The notes below the pieces were generated by a model. The model was not told where the DNA came from, made no database searches, and was given only the letters and a program-made list of their open reading frames with translations. From CADCVW01 sp035644935 (lineage in GTDB: Bacteria; Pseudomonadota; Alphaproteobacteria; Sphingomonadales; Sphingomonadaceae), in assembly GCA_035644935.1 (NCBI GenBank), contig DASQNO010000061.1:1-58502 (forward strand): 58,502 nucleotides of DNA. Direction: 5' to 3'. Below, piece after piece: positions 16,601 to 24,068 of the stretch. The translations under genes were made by a program, and so were the position numbers. Each line of letters opens with the position of its first letter. The first letter of the stretch is position 1.

Positions 16601-17879
16601 GGCGCAGGTGCGCTACGCGGGCACCGCCGACACGCTGTGGCGGCTGACCGGGATCGAACTGCTTGACCTGTCGGGGCCGGTGCAGGTCGGGGCCGACGCG
16701 CGCGGCACCCTGGGCAATCCGGTCATCACCGGCGCCGTGCGGACCACCGCAGCGCGGCTGGAAAGCCCCATTACTGGCACTGTCATCACCAATCTGGCGA
16801 TCAACGGGCGCTTCGGTGGATCGAAGCTGATCCTCGACAGCTTCAGCGGCAAGACGCCGGGCAACGGTTCGGTGGCGGGGCGCGGCACGTTCGACCTCGC
16901 GGCGGCGAACGGTTTCGGCATCGACCTCGCCATCCAGGCGACGCGCGCGCGCCTGCTCGACCGGGATGACATCTCCGGCTCGGTAACGGGTCCGTTGACG
17001 ATCCGTTCGGACGGGGCCAGCGGTGTGATCGCCGGCAAGTTGGTGCTCGATCGAGGTCGATTCACGCTTGGGCAGGCGGCGGCAGTCACCGCCATCCCGC
17101 GCATCGCGGTGCGCGAGGTAGGCACGACCGCCGCCCCCATCGTGCTTGCTGGCAAGCCGCCTCTACCATGGAAATTCGACATCGACCTGCGCGGCGACAA
17201 CCGCCTTGAGGTCACCGGCCTGGGACTGGACAGCGAATGGGGCGTCGACATCAACGTCGGCGGCGCTGTGGACGCGTTTGCCATAACCGGACGCGCCGAT
17301 TTCGTGCGAGGCGGTTACGAATTCGCTGGCAAACGTTTCGATATCGAACGCGGAGTCATCCGGTTCAGGGGTGAGAACCCCCCCGATCCGACGCTGGACA
17401 TCCTTGCGGAGAGCCGTTTGCAGGGTCTGACGGCGCAGGTTCGCGTCACCGGCACAGGGCAGCGGCCTGAAATCGCCTTCACCTCCGTCCCCGCGCTGCC
17501 CCAGGAGGAACTTCTCTCACGTCTCCTGTTCGGCACCTCGATCGTCAACCTGTCCGCTCCGGAGGCGCTGCAACTTGCGGCGTCCGTGGCGGCGCTCAAC
17601 GGCGGCGGCGGCGGCATCAATCCGATCAACGCCTTGCGCCGCGCCATCGGCCTCGACCGCTTGCGTTTCGTTCCAGGCGACGTGACTACCGGTCAAGGCA
17701 CGGCGCTCGCCGCCGGCAAGTACATCACGCGAAAGGTCTTCGTGGAGGTGCTGAGCGACGGCGCCGGCTACTCCGCGACCCGTATCGAATATCAGATCAC
17801 CCGCTTCCTCTCGATCCTGGGGACCATTTCCACGCTGGGCCGGACGGGAGCGAACGTCAGGGTTTCCAAGGACTACTGA
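13686..17879 (+). CDS. tamB: TamB translocation/assembly module, inner-membrane anchored
   Basis: 1397 residues, start GTG 13686 directly behind the tamA stop. One N-terminal membrane anchor (about residues 24-46, LLKWLLGLLLALLLLAAGAV) is followed by a very long periplasmic beta-helical groove made of repeating strands (many G.L..DG..R.. repeats), ending in the conserved DUF490 domain (about residues 1050-1397, with NRLEVTGLGLDSEWGVD, GGYEFAGKRFDIERG and LLSRLLFGTSI). TamB is thought to span the periplasm, contact TamA at its C-terminus and carry phospholipid or help protein insertion. Length fits alphaproteobacterial TamB. The tamA-tamB order shows a dedicated operon. Confidence 0.94.
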   Translation: MNAQTPIVADTPSEVPRSRWGSRLLKWLLGLLLALLLLAAGAVMFIDSGAGHRLIVDKIAGLALKNGLKIRIGRIEGSIFGKARLRDLRLYDDRGLFLSSPVVELDWNPTAYLYNELWIDSLEADLVKLDRLPKFRPTETKGPLLPEFDIHIGRLDIRRLAIGAAVTGRPRAGRVAGHADIRSGRALVDLQALVADGGDFLALKLDAQPDANRFDVDLRVVAPAGGVAGAIAGTPRPFQLQVAGDGLWTDWRGRGLLDVSGKRVANLALNAKRGQYSVEGLVSPEPFLSGRLAALAAPRVSVTGTGTFRERVLDGRLSLRSAALRAEARGGVDLAGSSFRRVAVALDVLDPKVLLPSLRAEKLRATVLLDGAFARARYAYRITAARAQINATGLDDVRIEGRGQLSREPIVVPMDFRARRVTGVGTEAGGLLQNLRIQGLLRLSSGTLTAQNLRLTSDKLAGRLTLLFNFASGRYDIALSGSIGRYQIPGLGIVDVSSEVKIVRGPDGRPQLVGVGRANVRRLDNAFFRNLAGGLPRIETNFSRGSDGVVRFTNLRLVSPKLRVVGNGFRRVDGTFFFEGSGRQAEYGPFRIRFDGPISRPRVDLQLARPNDAAGLRNVRLSLVPNATGFAYTASGLSTLGPFSSEGRILLPRGGATSFQIARLDVSGTRLAGTLRSDVGGFTGRLSVNGGGLQGELLLRPQGGVQRVEAHLVANNARFAGPPPISIASGRLDGVFVLNPGALSIEATVNAQGVKRGDIELASLTATASMRGGTGQVRATFAGTRGQAFQFQTVADVSPNQIRVNGRGTVAGRAIALTNTAVLTRAEGGWRLAPTTLTFNGGGATIGGLFGGDRIELDARLRNMRLNVLDIVRPDTGLGGIASGTLRYAEARGSGVPTGRADIRIRGLTRAGLVLSSKPIDVGIAAALNGQTAAMRAVVVSDNRVIGRAQARLAPLGTSGGITERLLRAPMMAQVRYAGTADTLWRLTGIELLDLSGPVQVGADARGTLGNPVITGAVRTTAARLESPITGTVITNLAINGRFGGSKLILDSFSGKTPGNGSVAGRGTFDLAAANGFGIDLAIQATRARLLDRDDISGSVTGPLTIRSDGASGVIAGKLVLDRGRFTLGQAAAVTAIPRIAVREVGTTAAPIVLAGKPPLPWKFDIDLRGDNRLEVTGLGLDSEWGVDINVGGAVDAFAITGRADFVRGGYEFAGKRFDIERGVIRFRGENPPDPTLDILAESRLQGLTAQVRVTGTGQRPEIAFTSVPALPQEELLSRLLFGTSIVNLSAPEALQLAASVAALNGGGGGINPINALRRAIGLDRLRFVPGDVTTGQGTALAAGKYITRKVFVEVLSDGAGYSATRIEYQITRFLSILGTISTLGRTGANVRVSKDY

Positions 17880-17889
17880 GAGAGCGAGC

Positions 17890-18156
17890 ATGCGTTCGGA
17901 CGATGGCGGGCCCGGCGAGGCTTGGTTCGAGTACCAGCGCCGCGTCGGCGGCTTCCGTGCGATGCCGGTCAATGCCAAGGGCTGGTGCGCGTTGGTCGCC
18001 GCTATCGCCGCGCCGCTGCTGCTGATGCTCTCAGCCCTGCCGCTGATCCGCACCGGCGGGGTGATCGCGCTCGTCCTTTCCATTCTCTCTACGAACGCCC
18101 TTGTGTTCCTGATACTGTGGAGGCTCATACGCGCAAAGGGTCGCGAACGGCTCTGA
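17890..18156 (+). CDS. Small two-pass membrane protein
   Basis: 88 residues. Two hydrophobic helices (WCALVAAIAAPLLLMLSALP and GGVIALVLSILSTNALVFLI) lie between a polar N-terminus (GGPGEAWFEYQRRVGGFRAM) and a basic end (RLIRAKGRERL). It sits 10 nt after tamB and 9 nt before the permease, so it is probably in the same transcript, but no family is recognised. Confidence 0.65.
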   Translation: MRSDDGGPGEAWFEYQRRVGGFRAMPVNAKGWCALVAAIAAPLLLMLSALPLIRTGGVIALVLSILSTNALVFLILWRLIRAKGRERL

Positions 18157-18165
18157 GGGGGACGC

Positions 18166-19572
18166 ATGCGCAACTGGAACGCCAAAAAGTCGATCACCGC
18201 GGCCGCGGACCTCAAGCCCGAGCACCGGCTAACGCCGACTCTGTCGTGGCCGCATCTGATTGCCTTGGGCGTTGGCGCGATCGTCGGAACCGGAATCCTG
18301 ACGCTGATCGGGGTCGGCGCCGGCAAGGCCGGGCCCGCGGTGATCCTGTCCTTTCTGATCGCCGGCGCGATCTGCGCGTGCGCGGCGCTCGCCTATGCCG
18401 AGATGGCGACGATGATCCCGGCGTCGGGCAGCGCCTACACCTATAGCTATGTCGTGCTTGGCGAGTTGATCGCCTGGATCGTCGGGTGGAGCCTGATTCT
18501 GGAATACAGCCTCGTCGTTTCCGCCGTGGCGGTCGGCTGGTCGGGATATGCGGCGCCGTTGTTGGCCGCGTGGACAGGGTTCCCGGTCGAACTGACGCAG
18601 GCCCCGACGCTTGGCGGCATCATCAACCTGCCGGCGATCGTCATCATCGCGATCGTTGCGGGCGTGTTGATTCTGGGGACCAAGGAGAGCGCCACGCTCA
18701 ACGCGGTGCTCGTGATCGTCAAGATATTGGCGCTGATCGTCTTCGTTGCGGTCGCGCTTCCTTACTTCGATGCGGCCAACATGGAACCGTTCAGCCCCTA
18801 CGGCTTCGCCAAGACCGTCGGGCCGGACGGGGTGGAGCGCGGCGTCATGGCCGCGGCGGCGATCATCTTCTTCGCCTTCTACGGCTTCGACGCGATCGCC
18901 ACCGCGGCGGAAGAGACAAAGAACCCGGGTCGGGATCTGGCGATCGGCATCGTCGGGTCGATGCTTCTGTGCGTCGCGATCTACATGGCCGTCGCAGTTG
19001 CGGCGGTCGGCGCGCTGCCGTTTGCGCGATCGGCGAATAGCCCCGAACCGTTGGCGTTGATCCTCCGCGAGTTGCGCCAGCCGGGCGCGGCCCAGTTCCT
19101 GGCCGTGTCGGCGGTGGTGGCGCTGCCGACGGTGCTGCTTGCATTCCTGTACGGCCAGAGCCGCATCTTCTTCGTCATGGCGCGAGACGGCCTGCTGCCC
19201 CAGGCGTTGGCCAAGGTCTCTCCGCGAACGGGCACACCTATCCTGATCACGGCGGTCACGGCGGTGCTGGTCGCAATCCTGGCCGGGCTGATCCCGCTGG
19301 ACGAGATCGCCGCGCTCGCCAACGCGGGCACGCTCGCCGCGTTTGTGGCCGTGTCGGTGTCGATGCTAGTCATGCGCGTGCGCGCGCCGGACGCCGAGCG
19401 GCGCTTCCGCACGCCCTTCGCCTGGCCTGTCGGGCTGTTCGCGATTGGAGGGTGCCTGTATCTGTTCTACAGCCTGCCGACGCAGACGCAGGTCTACTTC
19501 GGCATCTGGAACGTCGTGGGGCTGGCGGTCTACTTGCTCTATGGAAGCCGCCGGGGCCTCGCTTCCGCGTAG
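18166..19572 (+). CDS. Amino acid permease, APC superfamily
   Basis: 468 residues with about twelve membrane helices. The first helix carries the substrate-binding glycine motif of the family (ALGVGAIVGTGILTLIGVGA), and helix 6 contains FFAFYGFDAIATAAEETKNP, which matches the cationic amino acid transporter (CAT) branch. It would import amino acids into the cytosol by proton symport or exchange. The gene ends 18 nt before the convergent glnA stop, so a nitrogen-related role is suggested by position only. Substrate is not determined by the sequence. Confidence 0.88.
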   Translation: MRNWNAKKSITAAADLKPEHRLTPTLSWPHLIALGVGAIVGTGILTLIGVGAGKAGPAVILSFLIAGAICACAALAYAEMATMIPASGSAYTYSYVVLGELIAWIVGWSLILEYSLVVSAVAVGWSGYAAPLLAAWTGFPVELTQAPTLGGIINLPAIVIIAIVAGVLILGTKESATLNAVLVIVKILALIVFVAVALPYFDAANMEPFSPYGFAKTVGPDGVERGVMAAAAIIFFAFYGFDAIATAAEETKNPGRDLAIGIVGSMLLCVAIYMAVAVAAVGALPFARSANSPEPLALILRELRQPGAAQFLAVSAVVALPTVLLAFLYGQSRIFFVMARDGLLPQALAKVSPRTGTPILITAVTAVLVAILAGLIPLDEIAALANAGTLAAFVAVSVSMLVMRVRAPDAERRFRTPFAWPVGLFAIGGCLYLFYSLPTQTQVYFGIWNVVGLAVYLLYGSRRGLASA

Positions 19573-19592
19573 GACCCGCGGCGGGCCGGGTC
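19573..19592. terminator. Short hairpin between permease and glnA
   Basis: GACCCG (19573-19578) and CGGGTC (19587-19592) can pair in the gap between two convergent genes. The stem is short and lacks a clear T-tract, so termination is only possible. Confidence 0.3.
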
Positions 19593-21000
19593 AGCTCGAA
19601 TAGTACATGTCGAACTCGACCGGGCTGGGCGTCGTTTCCCAGCGCATCTGCTCGGCCCACTTGATCTCCATGTAGCTATCGATCTGGTCGTTGGAGAACA
19701 CGTCGCCGCGCAGCAGGAACGCACGGTTCTTGTCGAGTTCGTTCAGCGCCTCGCGCAAGGAACCGCAGACCGTGGGGATGCCCTGCAGTTCCTGCGGCGG
19801 CAGGTCGTACAGGTTCTTGTCCATCGGCTCGCCCGGATGGATGCGGTTTTGAATGCCGTCGATGCCGGCCATCATCAGCGCGGCGTAGGCGAGGTATGGA
19901 TTGGCGAGCGCGTCGGGAAAGCGGCACTCGACCCGCTTGGCCTTTTCACCCGTGCCGTAGGGGATGCGGCACGACGCCGAGCGGTTGCGTGAGGAGTAGG
20001 CGAGCAGCACCGGCGCCTCGTATCCGGGCACCAGCCGCTTGTAGCTGTTGGTCGTCGGATTGGTGAACGCGTTTAGCGCCTTGGCATGGTGGATGATGCC
20101 GCCGATGAAGTAGAGCGCCGTCTCGGACAGTCCCGCATAACCGTTGCCCGCGAACAGCGGCTTGCCGCCTTTCCAGATCGAGAGGTGCGTGTGCATTCCC
20201 GATCCGTTGTCCTTGGCCACCGGCTTGGGCATAAAGGTCGCGGTCTTGCCGTAGGCGTGCGCGACCTGGTGCACGACGTATTTGTACACCTGCATGCGGT
20301 CCGCGGTCTCCACCAGCGTGCCGAACGTCATCCCGAGCTCGTGCTGCGCCGGCGCGACCTCATGATGGTGCTTGTCCATCGGCAGGCCCATCTCGAGCAT
20401 GGTCGAGACCATTTCGCCGCGGATGTCCACGGCGCTGTCCACCGGACCCACCGGGAAATAGCCGCCCTTGATCCGCGGCCGGTGGCCCATATTGCCCGAC
20501 TCGTACTCGCGGCCCGTGTTGGTGGGCAGCTCGACGTCGTCGATGCGGAACGAGCTGCGGTCGTAGCCGTCCTCGTAGCGGACGTCATCGAACATGAAGA
20601 ACTCGGCTTCCGGACCGATATAGCAGGTGTCGCCGATGCCGCTGGCTGCAAGAAACGCTTCTGCGCGCTTAGCGGTGGAGCGGGGGTCGCGATTGTAGAG
20701 CTCGCCCGAGGCCGGATCGACGATGTCGCAGACGATGATCAGCATCGGCGTCGCGCTGAATGGATCGACGTACACCGCGCCGAGATCCGGCTGCAGGATC
20801 ATGTCGCTCTCGTTGATCGCCTTCCAGCCTTCGATCGAAGACCCGTCGAACATGAAGCCGTCGGTCAGCTGATCCTCGTCGATCGCGGATGCGACCATCG
20901 ACAGATGCTGCCACTTGCCCTTGGGGTCGGTGAAGCGGAGGTCGACCCATTCGATCTCCTCGTCCGCGATGCGCTTCAGGATGGTGGATGCGTCGGACAT
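19591..21000 (-). CDS. glnA: Glutamine synthetase type I
   Basis: 469 residues, the normal length for GSI. It makes glutamine from glutamate, ammonia and ATP as a dodecamer. Clear motifs: VDLRFTDPKGKW at the N-terminus, MFDGSSIEGWK, the metal-binding Glu in IGPEAEFFMFDDV, KDNGSGMHTHLSIWKGGKP, and NPTTNSYKRLVPGYEAP. The adenylylation tyrosine is present in KNLYDLPPQE, so activity should be controlled by GlnE, which in turn senses PII. glnB starts its coding run upstream with a 10-nt gap, giving a glnB-glnA operon as usual in alphaproteobacteria. Confidence 0.97.
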   Translation of the reverse strand: MSDASTILKRIADEEIEWVDLRFTDPKGKWQHLSMVASAIDEDQLTDGFMFDGSSIEGWKAINESDMILQPDLGAVYVDPFSATPMLIIVCDIVDPASGELYNRDPRSTAKRAEAFLAASGIGDTCYIGPEAEFFMFDDVRYEDGYDRSSFRIDDVELPTNTGREYESGNMGHRPRIKGGYFPVGPVDSAVDIRGEMVSTMLEMGLPMDKHHHEVAPAQHELGMTFGTLVETADRMQVYKYVVHQVAHAYGKTATFMPKPVAKDNGSGMHTHLSIWKGGKPLFAGNGYAGLSETALYFIGGIIHHAKALNAFTNPTTNSYKRLVPGYEAPVLLAYSSRNRSASCRIPYGTGEKAKRVECRFPDALANPYLAYAALMMAGIDGIQNRIHPGEPMDKNLYDLPPQELQGIPTVCGSLREALNELDKNRAFLLRGDVFSNDQIDSYMEIKWAEQMRWETTPSPVEFDMYYSS

Positions 21001-21010
21001 GATTTCCCTC

Positions 21011-21349
21011 TTAGATAGCGTCGCTGCCGCGGTCGCCCGTTCGAATGCGCAATGCGGTCTCGACCGCGTAGGTGAAGATCTTGCCGTCGCCGATGCGGCC
21101 CGTGTTGGCTGCGGTCGCGATCGCTTCGACCACCCGTTCGGCTTGGTCGTCCTCGACGACGATCTCGACCTTCACCTTGGGGAGGAAGTCCACGACGTAC
21201 TCGGCGCCCCGGTATAGCTCGGTGTGGCCCTTCTGCCGGCCGAAACCCTTTACCTCGGTAACCGTGATGCCGGACACGCCGACGCCGTGCAGCGCGTCGG
21301 TGACGTCGTCGAGCTTGAACGGTTTGATGATCGCCTCGACCTTCTTCAC
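21011..21349 (-). CDS. glnB: Nitrogen regulatory protein PII
   Basis: 112 residues beginning at GTG 21349. PII is a trimer that senses 2-oxoglutarate, ATP/ADP and, through uridylylation, glutamine. The T-loop is intact, with the modified residue Tyr51 in YRGAEYVVDFLPK. The C-terminal GDGKIFTYAVETALRIRTG is also diagnostic. It is the first gene of the glnB-glnA operon. A transposon now begins only about 70 bp upstream of its start codon, so its promoter region has probably been shortened. Confidence 0.97.
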   Translation of the reverse strand: MKKVEAIIKPFKLDDVTDALHGVGVSGITVTEVKGFGRQKGHTELYRGAEYVVDFLPKVKVEIVVEDDQAERVVEAIATAANTGRIGDGKIFTYAVETALRIRTGDRGSDAI

Positions 21350-21418
21350 CCGCTCATCCCGTCCACGGCGACTCGATGCCCATTCGATTAGCTACGGCGG
21401 CCCAGCTTGGCACCCTTT

Positions 21419-21426
21419 AAATATTG
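21419..21426. repeat. Left target-site duplication
   Basis: AAATATTG lies immediately outside the left terminal repeat of the transposon and is exactly repeated at 25488-25495. Confidence 0.93.
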
Positions 21427-21449
21427 GGTAGTGTCTCAGTTTCAATTTT
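21427..21449 (+). repeat. Left terminal inverted repeat
   Basis: 23 bp, perfect inverse match to 25465-25487; begins GGTAGTGTCTCAG. Confidence 0.93.
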
Positions 21450-21487
21450 AGCGCGAAATCGTGTCGCGCCAGCCGCTCCCCTCCTAT

Positions 21488-21505
21488 ATGCTTAGCGCAA
21501 AGCAT
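21488..21505. promoter_or_regulatory. Palindromic operator candidate before the DUF768-type gene
   Basis: ATGCTT-AGCGCA-AAGCAT is a perfect inverted repeat that ends at the ribosome-binding site (GGAGG, 21506-21510) of the gene at 21516, so a bound protein or an RNA hairpin would block translation or transcription of the first passenger operon. Confidence 0.45.
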
Positions 21506-21515
21506 GGAGGTTTCA

Positions 21516-21731
21516 ATGAGTCAGCGCGGCGGTGATTTCGCTACTCGCTGGGTTACCCAGCACATCGTATCGTTTGCGCCGGAGGACGACCCAACAGCGG
21601 GTGAAGCGGTGACGTACCTAATCGAGGCGGCGTTGAAAGAGGGAATAAGCCTCGCCGAGATGGAGGATGCTGTAGGGGACGCCCGAGACTTCATCATTGG
21701 CGTTTACTTGGAGGCGACGCGCGATGCCTAA
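21516..21731 (+). CDS. DUF768-like small protein (passenger gene)
   Basis: 71 residues from ATG 21516, chosen because GGAGG stands 5 nt upstream; an ATG at 21504 lies within that signal. The sequence MSQRGGDFATRWVTQHI followed by an acidic centre and a helical end (YLIEAALKEGISLAEMEDAVGDARDFI) resembles the DUF768 family of rhizobial small proteins, function unknown. The next gene starts 8 nt inside its 3' end, so they are translated together. Confidence 0.7.
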   Translation: MSQRGGDFATRWVTQHIVSFAPEDDPTAGEAVTYLIEAALKEGISLAEMEDAVGDARDFIIGVYLEATRDA

Positions 21732-21954
21732 AGGCCCACGCGGAGAGAAGCGTCCAGCCGACGCGATCGGTCTTGCCGTGATGATCGGGAAAATCGCGAC
21801 GGGGGAGATTGAGGACGAACGCGAATCGCTCTCCAGCGCCGCCGCCGAGATGGGGCGCAAAGGCGGGCAAAAGCGCGCGGAGAACATGACGCCAGAGCGG
21901 CGGGCGGAGATCGCTAAGGCAGCGGCAGCCAAGCGTTGGGAAACGAAAAACTAG
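21724..21954 (+). CDS. Small basic protein with GRKGG-type motif (passenger gene)
   Basis: 76 residues from ATG 21724, overlapping the previous gene by 8 nt. The N-terminus KGPRGEKRPADAIG is followed by VMIGKIATGEIED and then AAAEMGRKGGQKRAENMTPE, RRAEIAKAAAAKRW, a pattern shared by small proteins that often sit next to mobile genes in alphaproteobacteria. The Arg/Lys-rich tail suggests nucleic-acid binding. Function unknown. Confidence 0.7.
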   Translation: MPKGPRGEKRPADAIGLAVMIGKIATGEIEDERESLSSAAAEMGRKGGQKRAENMTPERRAEIAKAAAAKRWETKN

Positions 21955-21994
21955 TTTTCAGTTAACGAAAAACCGGTTATGGCCAGTTTCGTTA
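21942..21994. promoter_or_regulatory. Repeated AACGAAA sites upstream of the P63C gene
   Basis: AACGAAAAAC occurs at 21942-21951 and again at 21964-21973 (22 bp apart), and TAACGAAA at 21963-21970 is matched in reverse by TTTCGTTA at 21987-21994. The last site touches the ribosome-binding site of the gene at 22007. The likely reader is the HTH at the start of that protein. Confidence 0.5.
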
Positions 21995-22006
21995 GGAGAC
22001 ATTGCC

Positions 22007-23086
22007 ATGAACGCAGCTCAAAGAATTATCGCGAAATTTGGCGGCCAGTCTGCCTTGGCCGACGCCCTTTCGACTAAGCAAAGCACCGTTCAATATTGGG
22101 CGAAAAACGGTTCGATCCCAGCTAAATGGCACAGCGCGATCATCGGGCTCGCCGTTGATCGGAGCATATCGGTTTCCCCCGGGGAGTTTTCCCCTGTCAC
22201 AGCAAACGCCGCGCCCCTCGCGGTGGCCGCACCGCAGGCTCAATGGCCCGGGGCGCTGGAGGTCGGGGAGCAGGAATTGCCCTGTTATGTGCTGGAGGAC
22301 GGCCGCCGCGTGATAACGCGGACAGGGGCTCTCAACTTTCTTACCGGAGGCAAGGGCGGGGGTAATCTGGAGAGCTATCTCCGCATTCGCGTTCTGGAGC
22401 AGTTTCTGCCCCCAGACATCGATGAGCAGTTTTTTGACATCACGATCCCACAAGTGGTCAACAAAAGCGTTCAGGCGATGTCGGCTTCAGCTTTTGTCGA
22501 TATTTGTGGGGCCTATTCCCGGGCTCGGGACACCGGCGCACTAACATCCGAGACACAAGTCGCGATGGCCGTCCGGGCCTCAATGCTTCTCGCGGCGTTT
22601 GCAAAGACAGGTATCGAAGCAGCAATCGATGAAGCTACCGGGTATCAATATGAGCGGGCTCCAGATGCGTTAAGAACTAAACTTAAGCTGTTCTTGCAAG
22701 AAGAAATGCGTCCTTGGGAGAAAACATTTCCAGACGAGCTTTGGATTCAGTTTGGCCGCCTTACTAATTGGAAGGGGCCTATTCACTCGCGTCCTAAGTA
22801 CTGGGGTAAGCTGGTCAATGAGTTGGTTTACGGCTACCTCGATCCCGACGTTCTTGCTTGGCTTAAGGAGAACGTGCCGTCGCCTCGCAGCGGCCAGAAC
22901 TACCACCAGTGGCTAAGCGGGCAGTTCGGCTTGAAGCGTTTGGTCGAACACATTTGGATGCTGATTGGGATGGCGACGGCATGCCGGGACATGGCTGAGC
23001 TGAGGCAGCGAATGGCGGAGCGGTTTGGTCGCGAGAAGGTGCAATTCACCTTGTACTTGCCGCCAATTGGCCCGGGGTATCGGTAG
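22007..23086 (+). CDS. YdaS-like HTH plus P63C-domain protein (passenger gene)
   Basis: 359 residues with GGAG 8 nt before the ATG. Residues 1-50 form a helix-turn-helix (IIAKFGGQSALADALSTKQS, TVQYWAKNGSIPAKWHSAI), resembling the YdaS/Cro-like toxin-repressor fold. The middle includes ITRTGALNFLTGGKGGG. The C-terminal third is a P63C domain (YERAPDALRTKLKLFLQEEM, PDELWIQFGRLTNWKG, RPKYWGKLVNELVYGYLDPD, SGQFGLKRLVEHIWMLIGMA), a family known mostly from phages and other mobile DNA and without a settled function. It has its own promoter region with repeated sites. The pairing of DNA-binding head and P63C tail suggests a regulator or plasmid/phage-type replication or maintenance factor; that is inference. 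Confidence 0.8.
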   Translation: MNAAQRIIAKFGGQSALADALSTKQSTVQYWAKNGSIPAKWHSAIIGLAVDRSISVSPGEFSPVTANAAPLAVAAPQAQWPGALEVGEQELPCYVLEDGRRVITRTGALNFLTGGKGGGNLESYLRIRVLEQFLPPDIDEQFFDITIPQVVNKSVQAMSASAFVDICGAYSRARDTGALTSETQVAMAVRASMLLAAFAKTGIEAAIDEATGYQYERAPDALRTKLKLFLQEEMRPWEKTFPDELWIQFGRLTNWKGPIHSRPKYWGKLVNELVYGYLDPDVLAWLKENVPSPRSGQNYHQWLSGQFGLKRLVEHIWMLIGMATACRDMAELRQRMAERFGREKVQFTLYLPPIGPGYR

Positions 23087-23163
23087 GTAAAAAGCGGGGA
23101 AATAGCTCCCAACATACTGAAATCGCACGCTGACGAGCCCGGGGGATTACTGCGTGTCCATGC

Positions 23164-23194
23164 TTGACGCTAAGCAGAAAAGTTCATATACAAT
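23164..23194 (+). promoter_or_regulatory. Sigma-70-like promoter of the transposase, leaderless layout
   Basis: TTGACG (23164-23169) is followed after 17 nt by TATACA (23187-23192), or after 19 nt by TACAAT (23189-23194). Transcription would begin around 23199, which is the A of the transposase start codon. No ribosome-binding sequence precedes that ATG. Confidence 0.6.
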
Positions 23195-23198
23195 TGGT

Positions 23199-24068
23199 AT
23201 GAACAAGCTGCCCCTCGCCAAGCGTATCCAGATCCTTTCGATGCTGTGCGAGGGGTCGTCCATGCGGTCGATCAGCCGCGTTGCGGACGTGTCGATCAAC
23301 ACCGTCACGAAGCTGCTGGAGCAGGCCGGTGAAGCCTGCCTCGCGCTGCATGATGAAACGGTTAACAACGTCACCGCAAAGCGCGTCCAGTGCGATGAAA
23401 TCTGGTCGTTCTGCTACGCCAAGGACAAGAACGTTGTCACCGCGAAGGACGCTCCTAAGGGCGCTGGCGACGTGTGGACGTGGACGGCAATCGATGCCGA
23501 CACAAAGCTCATCGTCTCCTTCTTTGTCGGCGACCGCACGGCCCGTTCCGCTCACATGATGATGGGTGATTTGGTTAAGCGCCTCGCCAACCGGGTCCAG
23601 CTCACCACAGACGGCCACAAGGCATATTTTGAGGCCGTGGAAGGCGCGTTCGGCGGCACGGTGGACTATGCGCAGCTAATCAAGATGTACGGCCCCACGT
23701 CCAGCGCAGGGCGCTACAGCCCGGCGGAATGTACGGGGATCAAGAAGGTCGAAGTCACCGGGAACCCCGACGTGAAGCACGTCTCCACGTCGTTCGTGGA
23801 GCGCCAGAACCTCACCATGCGTATGTCCATGCGCCGGTTCACGCGGCTGACGAACGGCTTTTCCAAGAAGCTCGACAACCACATTCACGCGCTGGCGCTC
23901 TACTTCGTCCACTACAACTTTTGCCCGATGCATAAGACGCTCCGCATGTCGCCAGCTATGGCAGCGGGCGTGACGGATCGGCTCTGGTCGCTAGAGGACG
24001 TGCTGGCGCGGATTGATGTGGACGCCCCCGCTCCTAAGCCGCGCGGGCCTTACAAGAAAAGGGTCTAG
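23199..24068 (+). CDS. IS1-like DDE transposase
   Basis: 289 residues from ATG 23199 (MNKLPLAKRIQIL); upstream codons in frame lie in the promoter. An N-terminal HTH (SMRSISRVADVSINTVTKLL) is followed by the DDE core: Asp66 in QCDEIW, Asp138 in TTDGHKAY and Glu201 in SFVERQNLTMRMSMRRFTR. The WTWTAIDADTKLIVSFFVGD strand is typical of this transposase type, which is usually labelled IS1 family in alphaproteobacterial genomes, although the classical IS1 N-terminal zinc finger is missing. No frameshift is needed. The gene is centrally placed in the element and its 3' end overlaps the convergent passenger gene by 4 nt. Confidence 0.93.
   Translation: MNKLPLAKRIQILSMLCEGSSMRSISRVADVSINTVTKLLEQAGEACLALHDETVNNVTAKRVQCDEIWSFCYAKDKNVVTAKDAPKGAGDVWTWTAIDADTKLIVSFFVGDRTARSAHMMMGDLVKRLANRVQLTTDGHKAYFEAVEGAFGGTVDYAQLIKMYGPTSSAGRYSPAECTGIKKVEVTGNPDVKHVSTSFVERQNLTMRMSMRRFTRLTNGFSKKLDNHIHALALYFVHYNFCPMHKTLRMSPAMAAGVTDRLWSLEDVLARIDVDAPAPKPRGPYKKRV

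Noticed and set aside
21350..21426. Sigma-54 promoter made from TGGCAC near the insertion
   Set aside because: TGGCAC is present on the plus strand (wrong direction for glnB), and no TTGC follows at the needed spacing, even in the reconstructed site.
23199..24068. IS1595/ISXO2-type transposase
   Set aside because: The 8-bp duplication and passenger genes would also fit, but the DDE context (QCDEIW, TTDGHKAY, SFVERQNL) and missing zinc ribbon match the IS1-labelled alphaproteobacterial type better; left as IS1-like.
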